A stretch of 64,000 nt of DNA. It comes from Caulobacter flavus (GTDB lineage Bacteria > Pseudomonadota > Alphaproteobacteria > Caulobacterales > Caulobacteraceae). The stretch is taken from contig NZ_CP026100.1 of the NCBI RefSeq assembly GCF_003722335.1, positions 5,182,001 to 5,246,000 on the forward strand, in the 5' to 3' direction. The notes under the pieces are model-generated. The model searched no databases. It was not told the origin of the DNA and saw only the letters and a program-made list of their open reading frames with translations. A program made the translations under genes and the position numbers. Every line of letters starts with the position of its first letter. Position 1 is the first letter of the stretch. Shown here one piece after another: positions 15,590 to 24,865 of this stretch.

Positions 15590-16110
15590 CGACGCCGGGG
15601 ACCAGGCGGGGCCTGAACCCCGACAGTCCCCTCGCCCGGCTGATCGCCGGGCCCATGCGGCCGGGTCGGCTGACCTGGATCGGCCTGCGCCCGGCTCGTC
15701 GCGAGCCGCTCGTATCCGTCGATCGCGCGCAAATCACCGTCGAGGCCGGCCTCGTCGGCGACCACTATGCCGGCCGCCCCGGCGGTCCGCGCCAGGTCAC
15801 CCTGATCCAGGCCGAGGACCTGGCGGCCATCGCCGCCTTCCTGGGCCGGGCCGAACCCGCCTCCCCCTTCGACCTGCGCCGCAACCTGGTGGTCGCGGGA
15901 ATCAATCTCCAGGGCCTGTCGGACAAGCGCTTCCGGATCGGCGGCGCGGTGCTGGAAGCCACCGGCGGCTGCCATCCCTGCGGCCGGATGAACGCCATCC
16001 TCGGCGAAGGCGGCTACAACGCCGTGCGCGGCCGCGGCGGCCTTACCGCCCGTGTCATCGAAGGCGGCGAGATCGCGGTGGAGGATGCCGTGACGGTGCT
16101 TAGTTTCTAG
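15586..16110 (+). CDS. MOSC domain protein
   Basis: 174 residues from GTG overlapping the helicase stop (GTGA), so translationally coupled. GLVGDHYAGRPGGPRQVTLIQ at about 55-75 and GGCHPCGRMN near 127-136 are the molybdenum cofactor sulfurase C-terminal (MOSC) core, with a Cys near the family's conserved catalytic position. MOSC proteins bind molybdenum cofactor or reduce N-hydroxylated compounds. The gene is a stand-alone domain protein, and its stop codon overlaps that of the convergent orphan gene (shared CTAG). Confidence 0.85.
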   Translation: MTTPGTRRGLNPDSPLARLIAGPMRPGRLTWIGLRPARREPLVSVDRAQITVEAGLVGDHYAGRPGGPRQVTLIQAEDLAAIAAFLGRAEPASPFDLRRNLVVAGINLQGLSDKRFRIGGAVLEATGGCHPCGRMNAILGEGGYNAVRGRGGLTARVIEGGEIAVEDAVTVLSF

Positions 16111-16955
16111 CCGCCTTCGGGTATCTCCAATCGCGGATCACGACTTGGACTATCAAACCAGCAATTTGGGCGAGATACAAAAAATTGACCAATAGAATCC
16201 AATAGCTTCAGATTTATTTTTGAATTTCGACGGGCTGACCGCCCGGCAGGCATCCAAATTACTCCGCTATACTTAGCCGCAACCTTCTCATCGGAATGCT
16301 TCACGAAGGCCGACAGCAAAGCAAGTTCTTCATACATGCACGCCTTCGAAAGGCGCCCATAGACTCTATCAACCAAAATCCATGGAAGATGGTCAACTAT
16401 ATCGCTGCCTTCATGCCCCAGGCTGCCGTGCTCATCGAGAACCTCATAGCGCCGCATCTCACGCCAAGCATCTTGAGGACTTTCGTCAGAAACGATGAGG
16501 TGCGCGACGCCTACGTAGGGAAACCCCATATCGAGCAGCGCTTTTCCTTGGGAAAATCCGAACTCGTTGGGTGACTTTCCCTGCTTTTCATAACTAGCTC
16601 GTACAACCTTGACCTCCAACGCGAAGGTCTGATCAAGGATCAACTCGTCCTTTTCATATGGAACAATAATAAGATCGATATCTCCCGGTCGATTCACATC
16701 ACTCAAAAACAACCGTGTTTCCGCGAAAGACAGTATAAATACCCCCGATATTTCACTCACAGCAAAGCGATAATCAGGAAAAATGCGACTGTAACACTCA
16801 CCGAAAAGTCGACGATGGCAGATTAGGCTGATGGTTACAGCCTCCTCAGCATTCTCCTCCGCCAACTTTCTGGGGAGGGCGAAAGCAAATCCGCCCGCAG
16901 GAATGTACGGCGGCCGGCGCTCAAATTTCCTACGATAGCTCTTTTGCGGGGCCAT
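16107..16955 (-). CDS. A+T-rich orphan protein with PD-(D/E)XK nuclease-like core
   Basis: 282 residues from ATG at 16955; an in-frame TTG lies 15 bases upstream. The middle carries GDIDLIIVP at 91-99 (Asp92, Asp94), then FALEVKV at 111-117 (Glu114, Lys116) and FSQGKALLD at 134-142 (Gln136), the D...ExK...Q spacing of PD-(D/E)XK nucleases. Base and codon use differ sharply from neighbours, with many A/T-ending codons, which suggests recent transfer. No partner methylase or toxin lies beside it. I do not recognise the specific family. It may be a solitary restriction-like or defence effector, or simply an unclassified nuclease-fold protein. Confidence 0.68.
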   Translation of the reverse strand: MAPQKSYRRKFERRPPYIPAGGFAFALPRKLAEENAEEAVTISLICHRRLFGECYSRIFPDYRFAVSEISGVFILSFAETRLFLSDVNRPGDIDLIIVPYEKDELILDQTFALEVKVVRASYEKQGKSPNEFGFSQGKALLDMGFPYVGVAHLIVSDESPQDAWREMRRYEVLDEHGSLGHEGSDIVDHLPWILVDRVYGRLSKACMYEELALLSAFVKHSDEKVAAKYSGVIWMPAGRSARRNSKINLKLLDSIGQFFVSRPNCWFDSPSRDPRLEIPEGG

Positions 16956-17181
16956 GATCTGACGCCTCAATCTGAAGCGGTCGACCTTGCCCCGAACCCT
17001 GCAAGAACAAAACTAGGGAAAGCTGAGCGAACCAGGACTTCGGATCGGCAGGGCCACCCGTCGATGGCGCGTCATCGACTGGACGCTCCTTGCCGCTAAC
17101 CGAGACGACGAAATGCGCTCAAATGAGCCTGCGCGGATGGAGCTGCGCTGGCTGCAAGCTGCATTCTAGCTGGGCCTCAGA

Positions 17182-18324
17182 CTAGACATTCTCTGGCCTC
17201 GGCTCAGCCGCCGGCTCAATCTTGACCCTAGACTGCTTCGCCGCCACCTTCTTGCGGCGCTTTGGCAGGCCCGACGGATTGCCCCAGAACGTCACCACCG
17301 CCAGCGTGCCCAGCAGGGCCAGGGCCAGGCCCGAAACCGTCATGACCAGGCGGTAGGCCAGGCCGCCGATCTTGGCGGCGTGCAGCGGGAAGTCGGCGTT
17401 GGTGATCCGCGAGCCCAGCGGCATGGCCTGGGCGTCGCGCGCGGCGACCATCGCGCCGGTGGCCGGATCGAACCAGGCCATGGTGCGGCCGTTGGGAAGC
17501 CACTCGGCCTGCTGGCGCAGGCGGATGGCGATCAGGCCGCCGGTCTTGGCCGGCAGGCCGACGGTGCGCACCTCCGCACCCGGGAACTTCGCCTGGGCCT
17601 GGCCGATCACCTTGCTCCAGTCGAGGTCGGGGGCCAGCTTGCCGCCCTTGATCCTGGGCGCGGCCGAAGCCTTCTCCATGACCGACGGCGCGGTGAACGG
17701 CGCGCGCAGGGCCTGGGAGAACCATTTCAGGTTCATGGTCGCGCCCGTGGTCAGCGACAGGGCCAGCAGCGGCGCCACCAGCACCCCGAGGTCGCGGTGA
17801 TGATGGACGATGGCCGCCCGCTTCATCATCCGCGGCCAGAGCCGCAGGTGGAACATCCGCCGGGTCGGCCACCACAGGATCAGGCCGGTGACCACGAAGG
17901 CCAGGCCGAACAGGCCGGCGATCCCGCCGACGATGTCGCCCACGTCGCCGGCGAACAGGTGGTGGTGCAGGTCGAACAGCCAGATTTCCGGCCGGGCCCA
18001 GTTGGAGGTCCAGGCCTGGACGATCGCGCCGTCCTGGTCGGCATAGGCGCCCTTCTCGGTCTCGCCCGGATAGGACAGCTTGTGCAGCCCCTTGCGCTCG
18101 GTCGCCAGAACGATCGAGCGCGGGCGGTCCTGCGCGGCGAAGATCCGCGTCGCGGCCGCCGCCAGGGTCGCCGTGTCCTGCCGCTGAGCGTCGGCCGCGT
18201 GGGGCACGGTGGCGCGCAGGAACGCGTCCTCGTGCACCAGCAGGGCGCCGGTGAGGCCCAGCACCGCCAGCAGGAGGCCGATGAGACCGCCCGACCAGCG
18301 GTGCAGGAGCCGCAGGGTCTTCAT
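17182..18324 (-). CDS. PepSY-associated transmembrane protein
   Basis: 380 residues of the PepSY_TM family, usually paired with TonB-dependent siderophore receptors and proposed to act in ferric reduction or in removing iron from siderophores. Hydrophobic helix near 9-30 (HRWSGGLIGLLLAVLGL), LHHHLFAGDVGD near 119-130 (ligand-like His), LILWWP near 149, HHHRDLG near 175, and a last helix about 335-355. The C-terminus is basic. Its start overlaps the TonB receptor stop by one base (TGATG), so the two are coupled. Confidence 0.85.
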   Translation of the reverse strand: MKTLRLLHRWSGGLIGLLLAVLGLTGALLVHEDAFLRATVPHAADAQRQDTATLAAAATRIFAAQDRPRSIVLATERKGLHKLSYPGETEKGAYADQDGAIVQAWTSNWARPEIWLFDLHHHLFAGDVGDIVGGIAGLFGLAFVVTGLILWWPTRRMFHLRLWPRMMKRAAIVHHHRDLGVLVAPLLALSLTTGATMNLKWFSQALRAPFTAPSVMEKASAAPRIKGGKLAPDLDWSKVIGQAQAKFPGAEVRTVGLPAKTGGLIAIRLRQQAEWLPNGRTMAWFDPATGAMVAARDAQAMPLGSRITNADFPLHAAKIGGLAYRLVMTVSGLALALLGTLAVVTFWGNPSGLPKRRKKVAAKQSRVKIEPAAEPRPENV

Positions 18325-20486
18325 CAGAAGCGCGCCGTCCAGCCGACCGTCGCCGTGCGGCCGCGGCCAGCGTAGAACTTGTCCTTGGCCGGGATGACGG
18401 TGTCGGAGTTGTAGGTGATGTACTGCTTGTTCAGCAGGTTCAGCACGCCCAGCGACAGCTCGCCGACGGGCAGCCGGTAACCGACGAAGGCGTCGGCCAG
18501 GGTGTAGCCGTCGAAGTCATCCTTCACGAGGGCGTTGCTCATGTCGCGCTTCAGGTAGGCGCGGACCTGCAGGCGCAGGTTCCAGTCGCCCGTGGCGTAG
18601 TCGGCCGCCAGATTGATGCGATCGGGCGAGATGTTGGCGCCGTCGAGGTCGGTTTCGACACGGCCGTCCTTGTCGACGTCGGTCTGGCCGCGCAGGCGGG
18701 CGTAGCCGGCCGACAGGTCGAGGCCCGGGACCGAGGTCTTGGCCTTCACATTGACCTCGAGGCCCTCGATGGCGACCTTCTGGCGCTGGACGTCGAAGAT
18801 GCCGCCCGAGTTCTTGACCAGCAGTTGGCCCAGCTTCGACGACGACCAGAAATAGGTGACGCTGGCGTCGATGCGCCCGCGCTTCCACTCGCCGCCGATC
18901 TCGCGGTTGTTCGACACGATCGGCTCGATGTTGAGGTAGCTGTCGACCTTGACGTTGTCGACATTGATCGAGCGCAGGATCCGGCCCACGTCCGGCACGG
19001 TGTAGCCCTCGGCGTAGCTGGCGTAGAGACGCAGGCCCGAAGCCGGCTCGAACACGACGCCGCCGTTGGCCAGGGTGGCCTTGAAGTCGGGGTTGCCGCC
19101 CGTGACCTTGCGCGAGCCGTAGGAGGCCAGGGTCTCGAAGTCGTCGACCTTCAGCTCGACGTTCTCGAAGCGCACGCCGCCGGCCAGGCGCAGCTTGCCG
19201 TCCAGCAGCGCGTAGTTGCCCTGGATGAAGGGCGCCAGGCTCTGGAACTTGGTCGGCGGCACCCAGGCGCGACCGGTGGCGATCAGCATCTGCTCGGTGC
19301 GGTCGTTCATGGCGTCGAGGCCCACGGTGGCGGTCAGCCCCTCGATGCCCGGCACCTGGCGCTCGTAGTTCATGCGCGCGCCCAGCTTGCGCGAGCGGTT
19401 CGACGACTGGTCGAACAGCGTGTCCGGCGGCGCGATACGCACGTCCTGGAAGGTCGGACTGATGTCGCCGCCGAACGTGTCGCGCGAACGATTGTAGAAG
19501 ACCTGGACGGTGAAATCGCCGCCGAAGAGGTCGCTGTCCGCCAGTTGGGCCGACAGCGTCTCGACGCGGTTGGCGGCGGTCTTCCCGGGCGCGGCGCCGT
19601 GGATGGAGGTGGTCGGCAGGCGCGTGGCCCGTACGCCGTCGGTGACCGCGGGCGGCGTGCCGGTGACGGTCACGTAGTCGCCGTCGCCCTTCAGCTCGAA
19701 GCGGTTGGCGACGACGTCGAGGCGGACGGTCTCGTTCAGCTGCCAGCCGAAGCGGCCGAAGAACGACAGGGCCTTGGAATCCTGGACGTCGCCCTGGGTG
19801 TTGTCCATGCCGATGCGGCGGCCGTTGGCGTCGTAGAAGGCGCCGCGCTTTTCCCAGGCGACGCCGGCGGTGGCGTCGAACGCGCCCTGGCGCCAGGCGA
19901 CCAGGCCGGCGACCTTGGCGCCGATGCTGTCGCCCATGTCGTGACCGATGGTGGTCTGGGTCAGCACCTTGCCCGACACGCCGTCGCGCCTGGGCGGGCC
20001 CACCGTGACCTGGTTGACCACGCCGCCGGTGGCGCCGATGCCCTGCAGGGCGTTGGAGCCGTAGATCAGCTCGACCCGCTCGATGAAGAACGGATCGATC
20101 GTGTAGCCGTCGCGCGAGCCGTCGCGGATCGGCGTCGACTGCGGAATGCCGTTGATGGCGAACAACGGCGAGCGGCCGCGCAGGCTCTCGCCCGAGCCCG
20201 ACAGCTTCTCGCGGGTCGGCGAGAACGAGGCCGACAGGTTGGAGATGGCGTCGATGACCGAGCCGCTGACGGCCAGCTGCTGGTCCAGGGTCTGGCTGTC
20301 GATCACGTCCACCGTCAGCGGCAGCGCGGTGACCGGAAGCTTGGTGCGGGCGGCCGTGACGACAACCTGCTCGACGTCGCTCCCTTGCGCCTGGGCATGG
20401 GCGGCGGCGCCCGTCGAGAGCGCCGCCAGGCTGAGCGTCGAGAACAGGGCGCGCCGGGCGGCGGCGCGCGAGAAACGGAGTCGCAT
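18324..20486 (-). CDS. TonB-dependent outer-membrane receptor
   Basis: 720 residues. A signal peptide (MRLRFSRAAARRALFSTL... ending near AHAQA) is followed by a TonB-box-like DVEQVVVTAAR, then the plug domain (NGIPQSTPIRDGSRDGYTIDPFFIERVEL) and a 22-strand barrel with terminal aromatic residue (GWTARF). The receptor has the general form of siderophore or ferric-complex receptors, and the downstream PepSY gene supports an iron role. Substrate not assignable. An upstream Fur-like site was looked for and not convincingly found. Confidence 0.9.
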   Translation of the reverse strand: MRLRFSRAAARRALFSTLSLAALSTGAAAHAQAQGSDVEQVVVTAARTKLPVTALPLTVDVIDSQTLDQQLAVSGSVIDAISNLSASFSPTREKLSGSGESLRGRSPLFAINGIPQSTPIRDGSRDGYTIDPFFIERVELIYGSNALQGIGATGGVVNQVTVGPPRRDGVSGKVLTQTTIGHDMGDSIGAKVAGLVAWRQGAFDATAGVAWEKRGAFYDANGRRIGMDNTQGDVQDSKALSFFGRFGWQLNETVRLDVVANRFELKGDGDYVTVTGTPPAVTDGVRATRLPTTSIHGAAPGKTAANRVETLSAQLADSDLFGGDFTVQVFYNRSRDTFGGDISPTFQDVRIAPPDTLFDQSSNRSRKLGARMNYERQVPGIEGLTATVGLDAMNDRTEQMLIATGRAWVPPTKFQSLAPFIQGNYALLDGKLRLAGGVRFENVELKVDDFETLASYGSRKVTGGNPDFKATLANGGVVFEPASGLRLYASYAEGYTVPDVGRILRSINVDNVKVDSYLNIEPIVSNNREIGGEWKRGRIDASVTYFWSSSKLGQLLVKNSGGIFDVQRQKVAIEGLEVNVKAKTSVPGLDLSAGYARLRGQTDVDKDGRVETDLDGANISPDRINLAADYATGDWNLRLQVRAYLKRDMSNALVKDDFDGYTLADAFVGYRLPVGELSLGVLNLLNKQYITYNSDTVIPAKDKFYAGRGRTATVGWTARF

Positions 20487-20567
20487 GGACCATCCCTTGA
20501 AACGAGACGGCGGCTATAGGCGTAACTGCGACTGAGTTTCAATCCTGAAATACTGTCCGGCAGGCGA

Positions 20568-20975
20568 TCAGCCGCCCTGCCCCATGGCCGCCATGTCCAT
20601 GTACATCAGCTCCCAGACGTGGCCGTCGGGATCCTGGAAGCTGGCGCCGTACATCGGGCCCATGTCCATGATCGGCTTCCAGGCCTTGCCGCCGTTTGCC
20701 AGCGCCTTGGCCAGCAGGTCGTCGACCTCCTGGCGGCTTTCGGCCGACAGGCAGGTCAGCACCTCGGTGGCGGCGTGGGCGTCGCCGATCTCGCCGGTGA
20801 TGAACTGGCGGAACTTGTCGTGCGTCAGCAGCATCACGAAGATGGTCTCGGACACCACCACGCAGGCGGCGGTCTCGTCGCTGAACTGCGGATTGATCGA
20901 GAAGCCCAGGGCCTCGAAGAAGGCCTTGGACCGGTCGAGGTCGGCGACCGGCAGGTTGACGAAGATCATGCGCAT
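20568..20975 (-). CDS. VOC-family (glyoxalase/bleomycin-resistance fold) protein
   Basis: 135 residues with the paired beta-alpha-beta-beta-beta pattern of the VOC fold: FVNLPVADLDRSKAFFEALGF at 5-25 and DPDGHVWELMYMD near 115-127. Resembles the PhnB/lactoylglutathione-lyase-like group in which the metal ligands are incomplete. ATG at 20975 chosen because the upstream extension in the frame adds no family sequence. Function unknown. Confidence 0.8.
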   Translation of the reverse strand: MRMIFVNLPVADLDRSKAFFEALGFSINPQFSDETAACVVVSETIFVMLLTHDKFRQFITGEIGDAHAATEVLTCLSAESRQEVDDLLAKALANGGKAWKPIMDMGPMYGASFQDPDGHVWELMYMDMAAMGQGG

Positions 20976-21070
20976 GGTGGCGGCTCCCTGGTTTTGGTTG
21001 TCGGGCCAAGGACGCGGGACCAGACCCCGTCCCGACACCCTGCCCGAACTTTTTGTCGGGACTTTCCTCG

Positions 21071-21625
21071 TCAGCTCTTCACGCGGGCCGGATTACCGAC
21101 CGCCGTCGCGCCGGCCGGCACGTCGCGGGTGACCACCGCCCCGGCCCCGATCACCGCGCCGTCGCCGATGGTGACGCCCGGGACGATGATGGCTCCGCCG
21201 CCGATCCAGACATCCTTGCCGATGACCACGGGCCGGCCGAACTCCAGCCCCGTCTTGCGGGTCTCGGCGTCGCGCGGATGGTCGGCGGCGAAGATCTTCA
21301 CGTGCGGGCCGATCATCGTCCGGTCGCCGATGCTGACGGCCACCACGTCGAGGATCACGCAGCCGAAGTTCATGAACACTCCGTCGCCCAGGGTGATGTT
21401 GTAGCCGTAGTCGCAGTGGAACGGCGCGCGGATGTTGGCGCCGGGGCCGACGCTCGCGAACAGTTCGGCGAGCAGGGCGTGGCGCTGGGCGATCGTCTGG
21501 CCGGCGGCGTTGTAGCGTTCCATCCAGGCCAGGGTCTGTTCCTGGTCGGCGACGATCTCGGCGTCCATCGGATCATAGAGGTCGCCGGCCAGCATGCGCT
21601 CTTTCTGGGTGCGGTTGTCGGTCAA
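21071..21625 (-). CDS. maa: maltose/sugar O-acetyltransferase
   Basis: A left-handed beta-helix acetyltransferase (LacA/NodL/Maa type), 184 residues, using acetyl-CoA to acetylate hexose sugars. Residues MTDNRTQKERMLAGDLYDP give the family N-terminal Mac domain. Hexapeptide repeats follow, with DVWIGGGAIIVPGVTIGDGAVIGAGAVVTRDVP as the hallmark, and HPRDAETRK near 114-122 bears a conserved active-site His. A TTG start at 21625 was chosen because GGAGG lies about 6 bases upstream and the length then matches the usual 183-187 residues. Confidence 0.85.
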   Translation of the reverse strand: MTDNRTQKERMLAGDLYDPMDAEIVADQEQTLAWMERYNAAGQTIAQRHALLAELFASVGPGANIRAPFHCDYGYNITLGDGVFMNFGCVILDVVAVSIGDRTMIGPHVKIFAADHPRDAETRKTGLEFGRPVVIGKDVWIGGGAIIVPGVTIGDGAVIGAGAVVTRDVPAGATAVGNPARVKS

Positions 21626-21811
21626 GGCGGCCTCCGAATACGAAACGATTTCCGGGGCATGGACCGGCCGGGGCCTGCAAACAATGAAAAAGCGGGCAAG
21701 GTCGCCCCGGGCTTTCTCACCCAACGGGAAACTTCGTCCGCCAACCGCAGCCGCAAGTTGCTCGGCCGGCTAGCTTGGCTATTGTCCGCGCTCAGTACCA
21801 AGGGGGCTTTC

Positions 21812-24800
21812 ATGAGAGTTTGGAGCATCGCCGCGGCGATCCTGGCCGCGGCCGGGAGCGCGCAAGCCGGGTCGCGCACGGTCCTTTACGGCCCGGCGCC
21901 GTCGTGGGTCGCCCCGCCGCCGGCCCCCACCGGAACCGCCGCCCCCGAAGGCGCGGCGGTGCAGGTGCTCTACACCGACACCCAGACCCGCATCGGCGCC
22001 GACGGCGACGAGTTCTACACCGCCTATCGGATGAAGATCCTCAAGCCCGAGGCCCTCTCCATCGGCAACGTCTCGGCGGTGTGGAACCCCAGCTCCGACG
22101 ACCTGAAGGTCCACAAGCTGCGCATCCTGCGCGACGGGCGCGAGATCGACATCCTGGCCAAGACCAAGTTCACCGTGCTCCAGCGCGAGAACAGCCTGGA
22201 GATGTCGACGCTGTCTGGCGACCTCACCGCCACGCTGCAGGCCCCTGGTCTGCAGGTGGGCGACGAGGTGGAGTTCGCCGCCACCACCAAGCGCCGCGAC
22301 CCGACGCTCGGCGAGCACTCGCAGGGCGGCATGGCCCTGCCGGCCACCGAGATGGCCGGCGCCTACCGGATGCGGCTGACCTGGCCCAAGGGCCGGAACC
22401 TGGCCTGGCGCGCCACGACCGACCTCGGCGCCGTCAAGCCCGTCGAACGGGGCGACGACTATGTGCTCGATGTCGAGATGCGCGACCTCAAGAGCGCCAT
22501 CGCCACCGATGGCGCGCCCCTGCGCTACAACCTGCGCCGCCTGGTGCAATTCAGCGGCTTCGCCGACTGGACCGACGTCTCGCACCTGATGCTGCCGTTG
22601 TACGAGGAGGCGTCGGTTCTGGCGCCCAGCTCGCCGATCAAGGCCGAGGCGGCCCGCATCGCCGCGACCACCGCCGATCCCCTGGCCCGCGCCACCGCGG
22701 CCCTGGCCCTGGTCCAGGAGCGCATCCGCTACGTCTTCGTCGGACTGGACGACGGCGCCTATCGCCCCGCCGCCGCCGACGAAACCTGGAAACGCCGGTT
22801 CGGCGACTGCAAGGGCAAGACCGCTCTGCTGCTGGCGCTGCTGCGCGAACTGGGCGTGCCGGCCGAGGCGGTGCTGGTCAATTCCGAGGGCGGCGACGGC
22901 ATCAACGAGCGCCTGCCCATCGCGGCGGCCTTCGACCACGTGCTCGTCCGCGCCGTCATCGGCGGCCGGACCTACTGGCTGGACGGCACGCGCATGGGCG
23001 ACAGCGACCTGAACCGCCTGCCCGAGCCGACTTTCCGCTGGGCCCTGCCCCTGCGCGCGGGCGAGGTCAAGCTGGAGCCGGTGGCCGCCGTCCCGCCGGT
23101 GCTGGCCGACGGCGCGATGGCGCTGACCATCGACATCTCGCGCGGCGTGGACAAGCCGGCCCGCGTCAGCGGCGAGCAGATCTTCCGCGGCGACGCGGCC
23201 TTCGGCTTCAAGACCGGCCTGTCGCAGCTGACCAAGGACGACGCCGAACGCAAGCTGAAGGCCTACTGGGCGCAGTCCTACACCTGGGTCGACCCCGAGA
23301 CCGTCGCCTGGCGCTATGACGAGAAGCAGAACATGGCCACCCTGACCTTCGAGGGAGAAGGCGAGATGGAGTGGGAGGGCGACGCCAAGGACGGCCGCTA
23401 CTACTACCTCAATATCGTCGGCTTCGCCGCGCCGGCGCCGATGCGCCGCCCGCGCGAGCAGGACCAGACCGCGCCCTGGCTGACCGACTTCCCCAGCTAT
23501 GACCGCTGGAGCGTCACCGTTCGCCTGCCGCCGGAGACGGACGGCTGGAAGTGGGGCTACGCCATGGAGCCCATCGACGCGCTGATCGGCGGCGTGGCCT
23601 ATCAACGCCAGATCCACATGTCCGACGGCGTGCTGCGGGCCGTCACCAGCCGCCGCACCCTGGCGCCCGAGATCAGCGCCGAAGAGGCCAAGCTGGTCGG
23701 CAAGCAGGCCGCCAAGTTCGACGACCAGGTGCCGCGGATCTACCAGTACAAGGCCGAGGGCAAGGAAGAGGCCAAGTCCCCCTGGCCGGCCGCGATCGCC
23801 AAGGCGACCGACGGCTCGACCCTGGTCGGCATCGGCGACTACCTGGCCGCCACCGGCGACGACGCCAACGCCATGCTCGCCTATGACCGCGCCCTGGCGG
23901 TCAGCCCAGGTTTCCGCATGGCGGTGCGCGGCAAGGCCGAGACGCTTCGCCGCCAGAGCGGCGACGCCAAGGCCCTGGCCTACATGGACGCCACTCTGAA
24001 GCAGGACGACGATCCCGGCCTGGCCCTAAAGCGCGGCGCCCTGCTGATCCGCGGCGGCAAGACCGAGCAAGGCCAGGCGGCCATCGAGGCGGTCTACGCG
24101 GCCAACGCCGACGACGCCGAAACCTTGGGCGCCTATTCCGACGTCATGTTCGGCCTCAAGCGCTATGACCGCGCCCTGGTCGGCGCAGACGCCGCCATCA
24201 AGCTGGAGCCCGGAAAGGCGAGCCTGCACCGCCGGCGCGGCGCGGTTCTCGGGGAACTTGGCCGCAACACCGAGGCCCTGGCCGAGTTCGACGCGTCCCT
24301 GCGCCTGGAGCCGACGGAACCGGTCAACCTGTACGGCCGCGCCGAAGCGCTACGGCGCCTGGGCCGCGTGGACGAAGCCCTGGCCGATCTCGACGAGGCC
24401 GACCGGATGTCGCCGCTGCAATCGAGCGCGCGCGGCATGAGGGAGCGTCTGCTGCGCCTGTCGGGGCGCGGCGCGGAAGCCGCCGCGCTCTACGATACGC
24501 AGATCGCCAGCGACACCGACGGCAGCGCCTACAACAACCGCTGCTGGTCGCTCGCCCTGGCCAACATCGAGCTTGGCAAGGCCGAGGCCGACTGCGCCGA
24601 AGCGGTCAAGCGCTCGCCCAAGGCCTCGGGTTTCTGGGACAGCTACGCCCTGGTGGCCCTGCGCGACGGCCGCCTGGACGAGGCCGTGCGCCGCTACGAC
24701 CAGGCCCTGAAGATAGAGGCCAAGCAGTCGAGTTCGCTGTACGGCCGGGGGCTGACCAAGCTGCGCAAGGGCGACGAGGCCGGCGGCCGCGGCGACATCG

Positions 24801-24865
24801 CCGCCGCCCAGGCGCTGAACCCGTACGCCGGCGACGAAATGGCCGAGGCCGGCCTCAAGCCCTGA
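21812..24865 (+). CDS. DUF3857 / transglutaminase-like / TPR exported protein
   Basis: About 1017 residues with a signal peptide (MRVWSIAAAILAAAGSAQA). Residues about 60-230 form a DUF3857 domain, about 270-430 a transglutaminase-like domain with the catalytic RFGDCKGKTALL (Cys near 333), FDHVLVR (His) and WLDGTRMGD (Asp), and about 660-1000 hold TPR repeats with YDRALAVSPG and LEPGKASLHRRRGAV. This architecture is widespread in Bacteroidetes and Proteobacteria, with unknown substrate. Complete triad suggests activity or a protein-protein role at the periplasm. Single-gene unit, its stop next to the converging LysR gene. Confidence 0.83.
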   Translation: MRVWSIAAAILAAAGSAQAGSRTVLYGPAPSWVAPPPAPTGTAAPEGAAVQVLYTDTQTRIGADGDEFYTAYRMKILKPEALSIGNVSAVWNPSSDDLKVHKLRILRDGREIDILAKTKFTVLQRENSLEMSTLSGDLTATLQAPGLQVGDEVEFAATTKRRDPTLGEHSQGGMALPATEMAGAYRMRLTWPKGRNLAWRATTDLGAVKPVERGDDYVLDVEMRDLKSAIATDGAPLRYNLRRLVQFSGFADWTDVSHLMLPLYEEASVLAPSSPIKAEAARIAATTADPLARATAALALVQERIRYVFVGLDDGAYRPAAADETWKRRFGDCKGKTALLLALLRELGVPAEAVLVNSEGGDGINERLPIAAAFDHVLVRAVIGGRTYWLDGTRMGDSDLNRLPEPTFRWALPLRAGEVKLEPVAAVPPVLADGAMALTIDISRGVDKPARVSGEQIFRGDAAFGFKTGLSQLTKDDAERKLKAYWAQSYTWVDPETVAWRYDEKQNMATLTFEGEGEMEWEGDAKDGRYYYLNIVGFAAPAPMRRPREQDQTAPWLTDFPSYDRWSVTVRLPPETDGWKWGYAMEPIDALIGGVAYQRQIHMSDGVLRAVTSRRTLAPEISAEEAKLVGKQAAKFDDQVPRIYQYKAEGKEEAKSPWPAAIAKATDGSTLVGIGDYLAATGDDANAMLAYDRALAVSPGFRMAVRGKAETLRRQSGDAKALAYMDATLKQDDDPGLALKRGALLIRGGKTEQGQAAIEAVYAANADDAETLGAYSDVMFGLKRYDRALVGADAAIKLEPGKASLHRRRGAVLGELGRNTEALAEFDASLRLEPTEPVNLYGRAEALRRLGRVDEALADLDEADRMSPLQSSARGMRERLLRLSGRGAEAAALYDTQIASDTDGSAYNNRCWSLALANIELGKAEADCAEAVKRSPKASGFWDSYALVALRDGRLDEAVRRYDQALKIEAKQSSSLYGRGLTKLRKGDEAGGRGDIAAAQALNPYAGDEMAEAGLKP

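Noticed and set aside
20487..20567. Fur box upstream of the TonB receptor
   Set aside because: The interval is somewhat A+T-rich but no clear palindromic Fur-type 19-mer was found.
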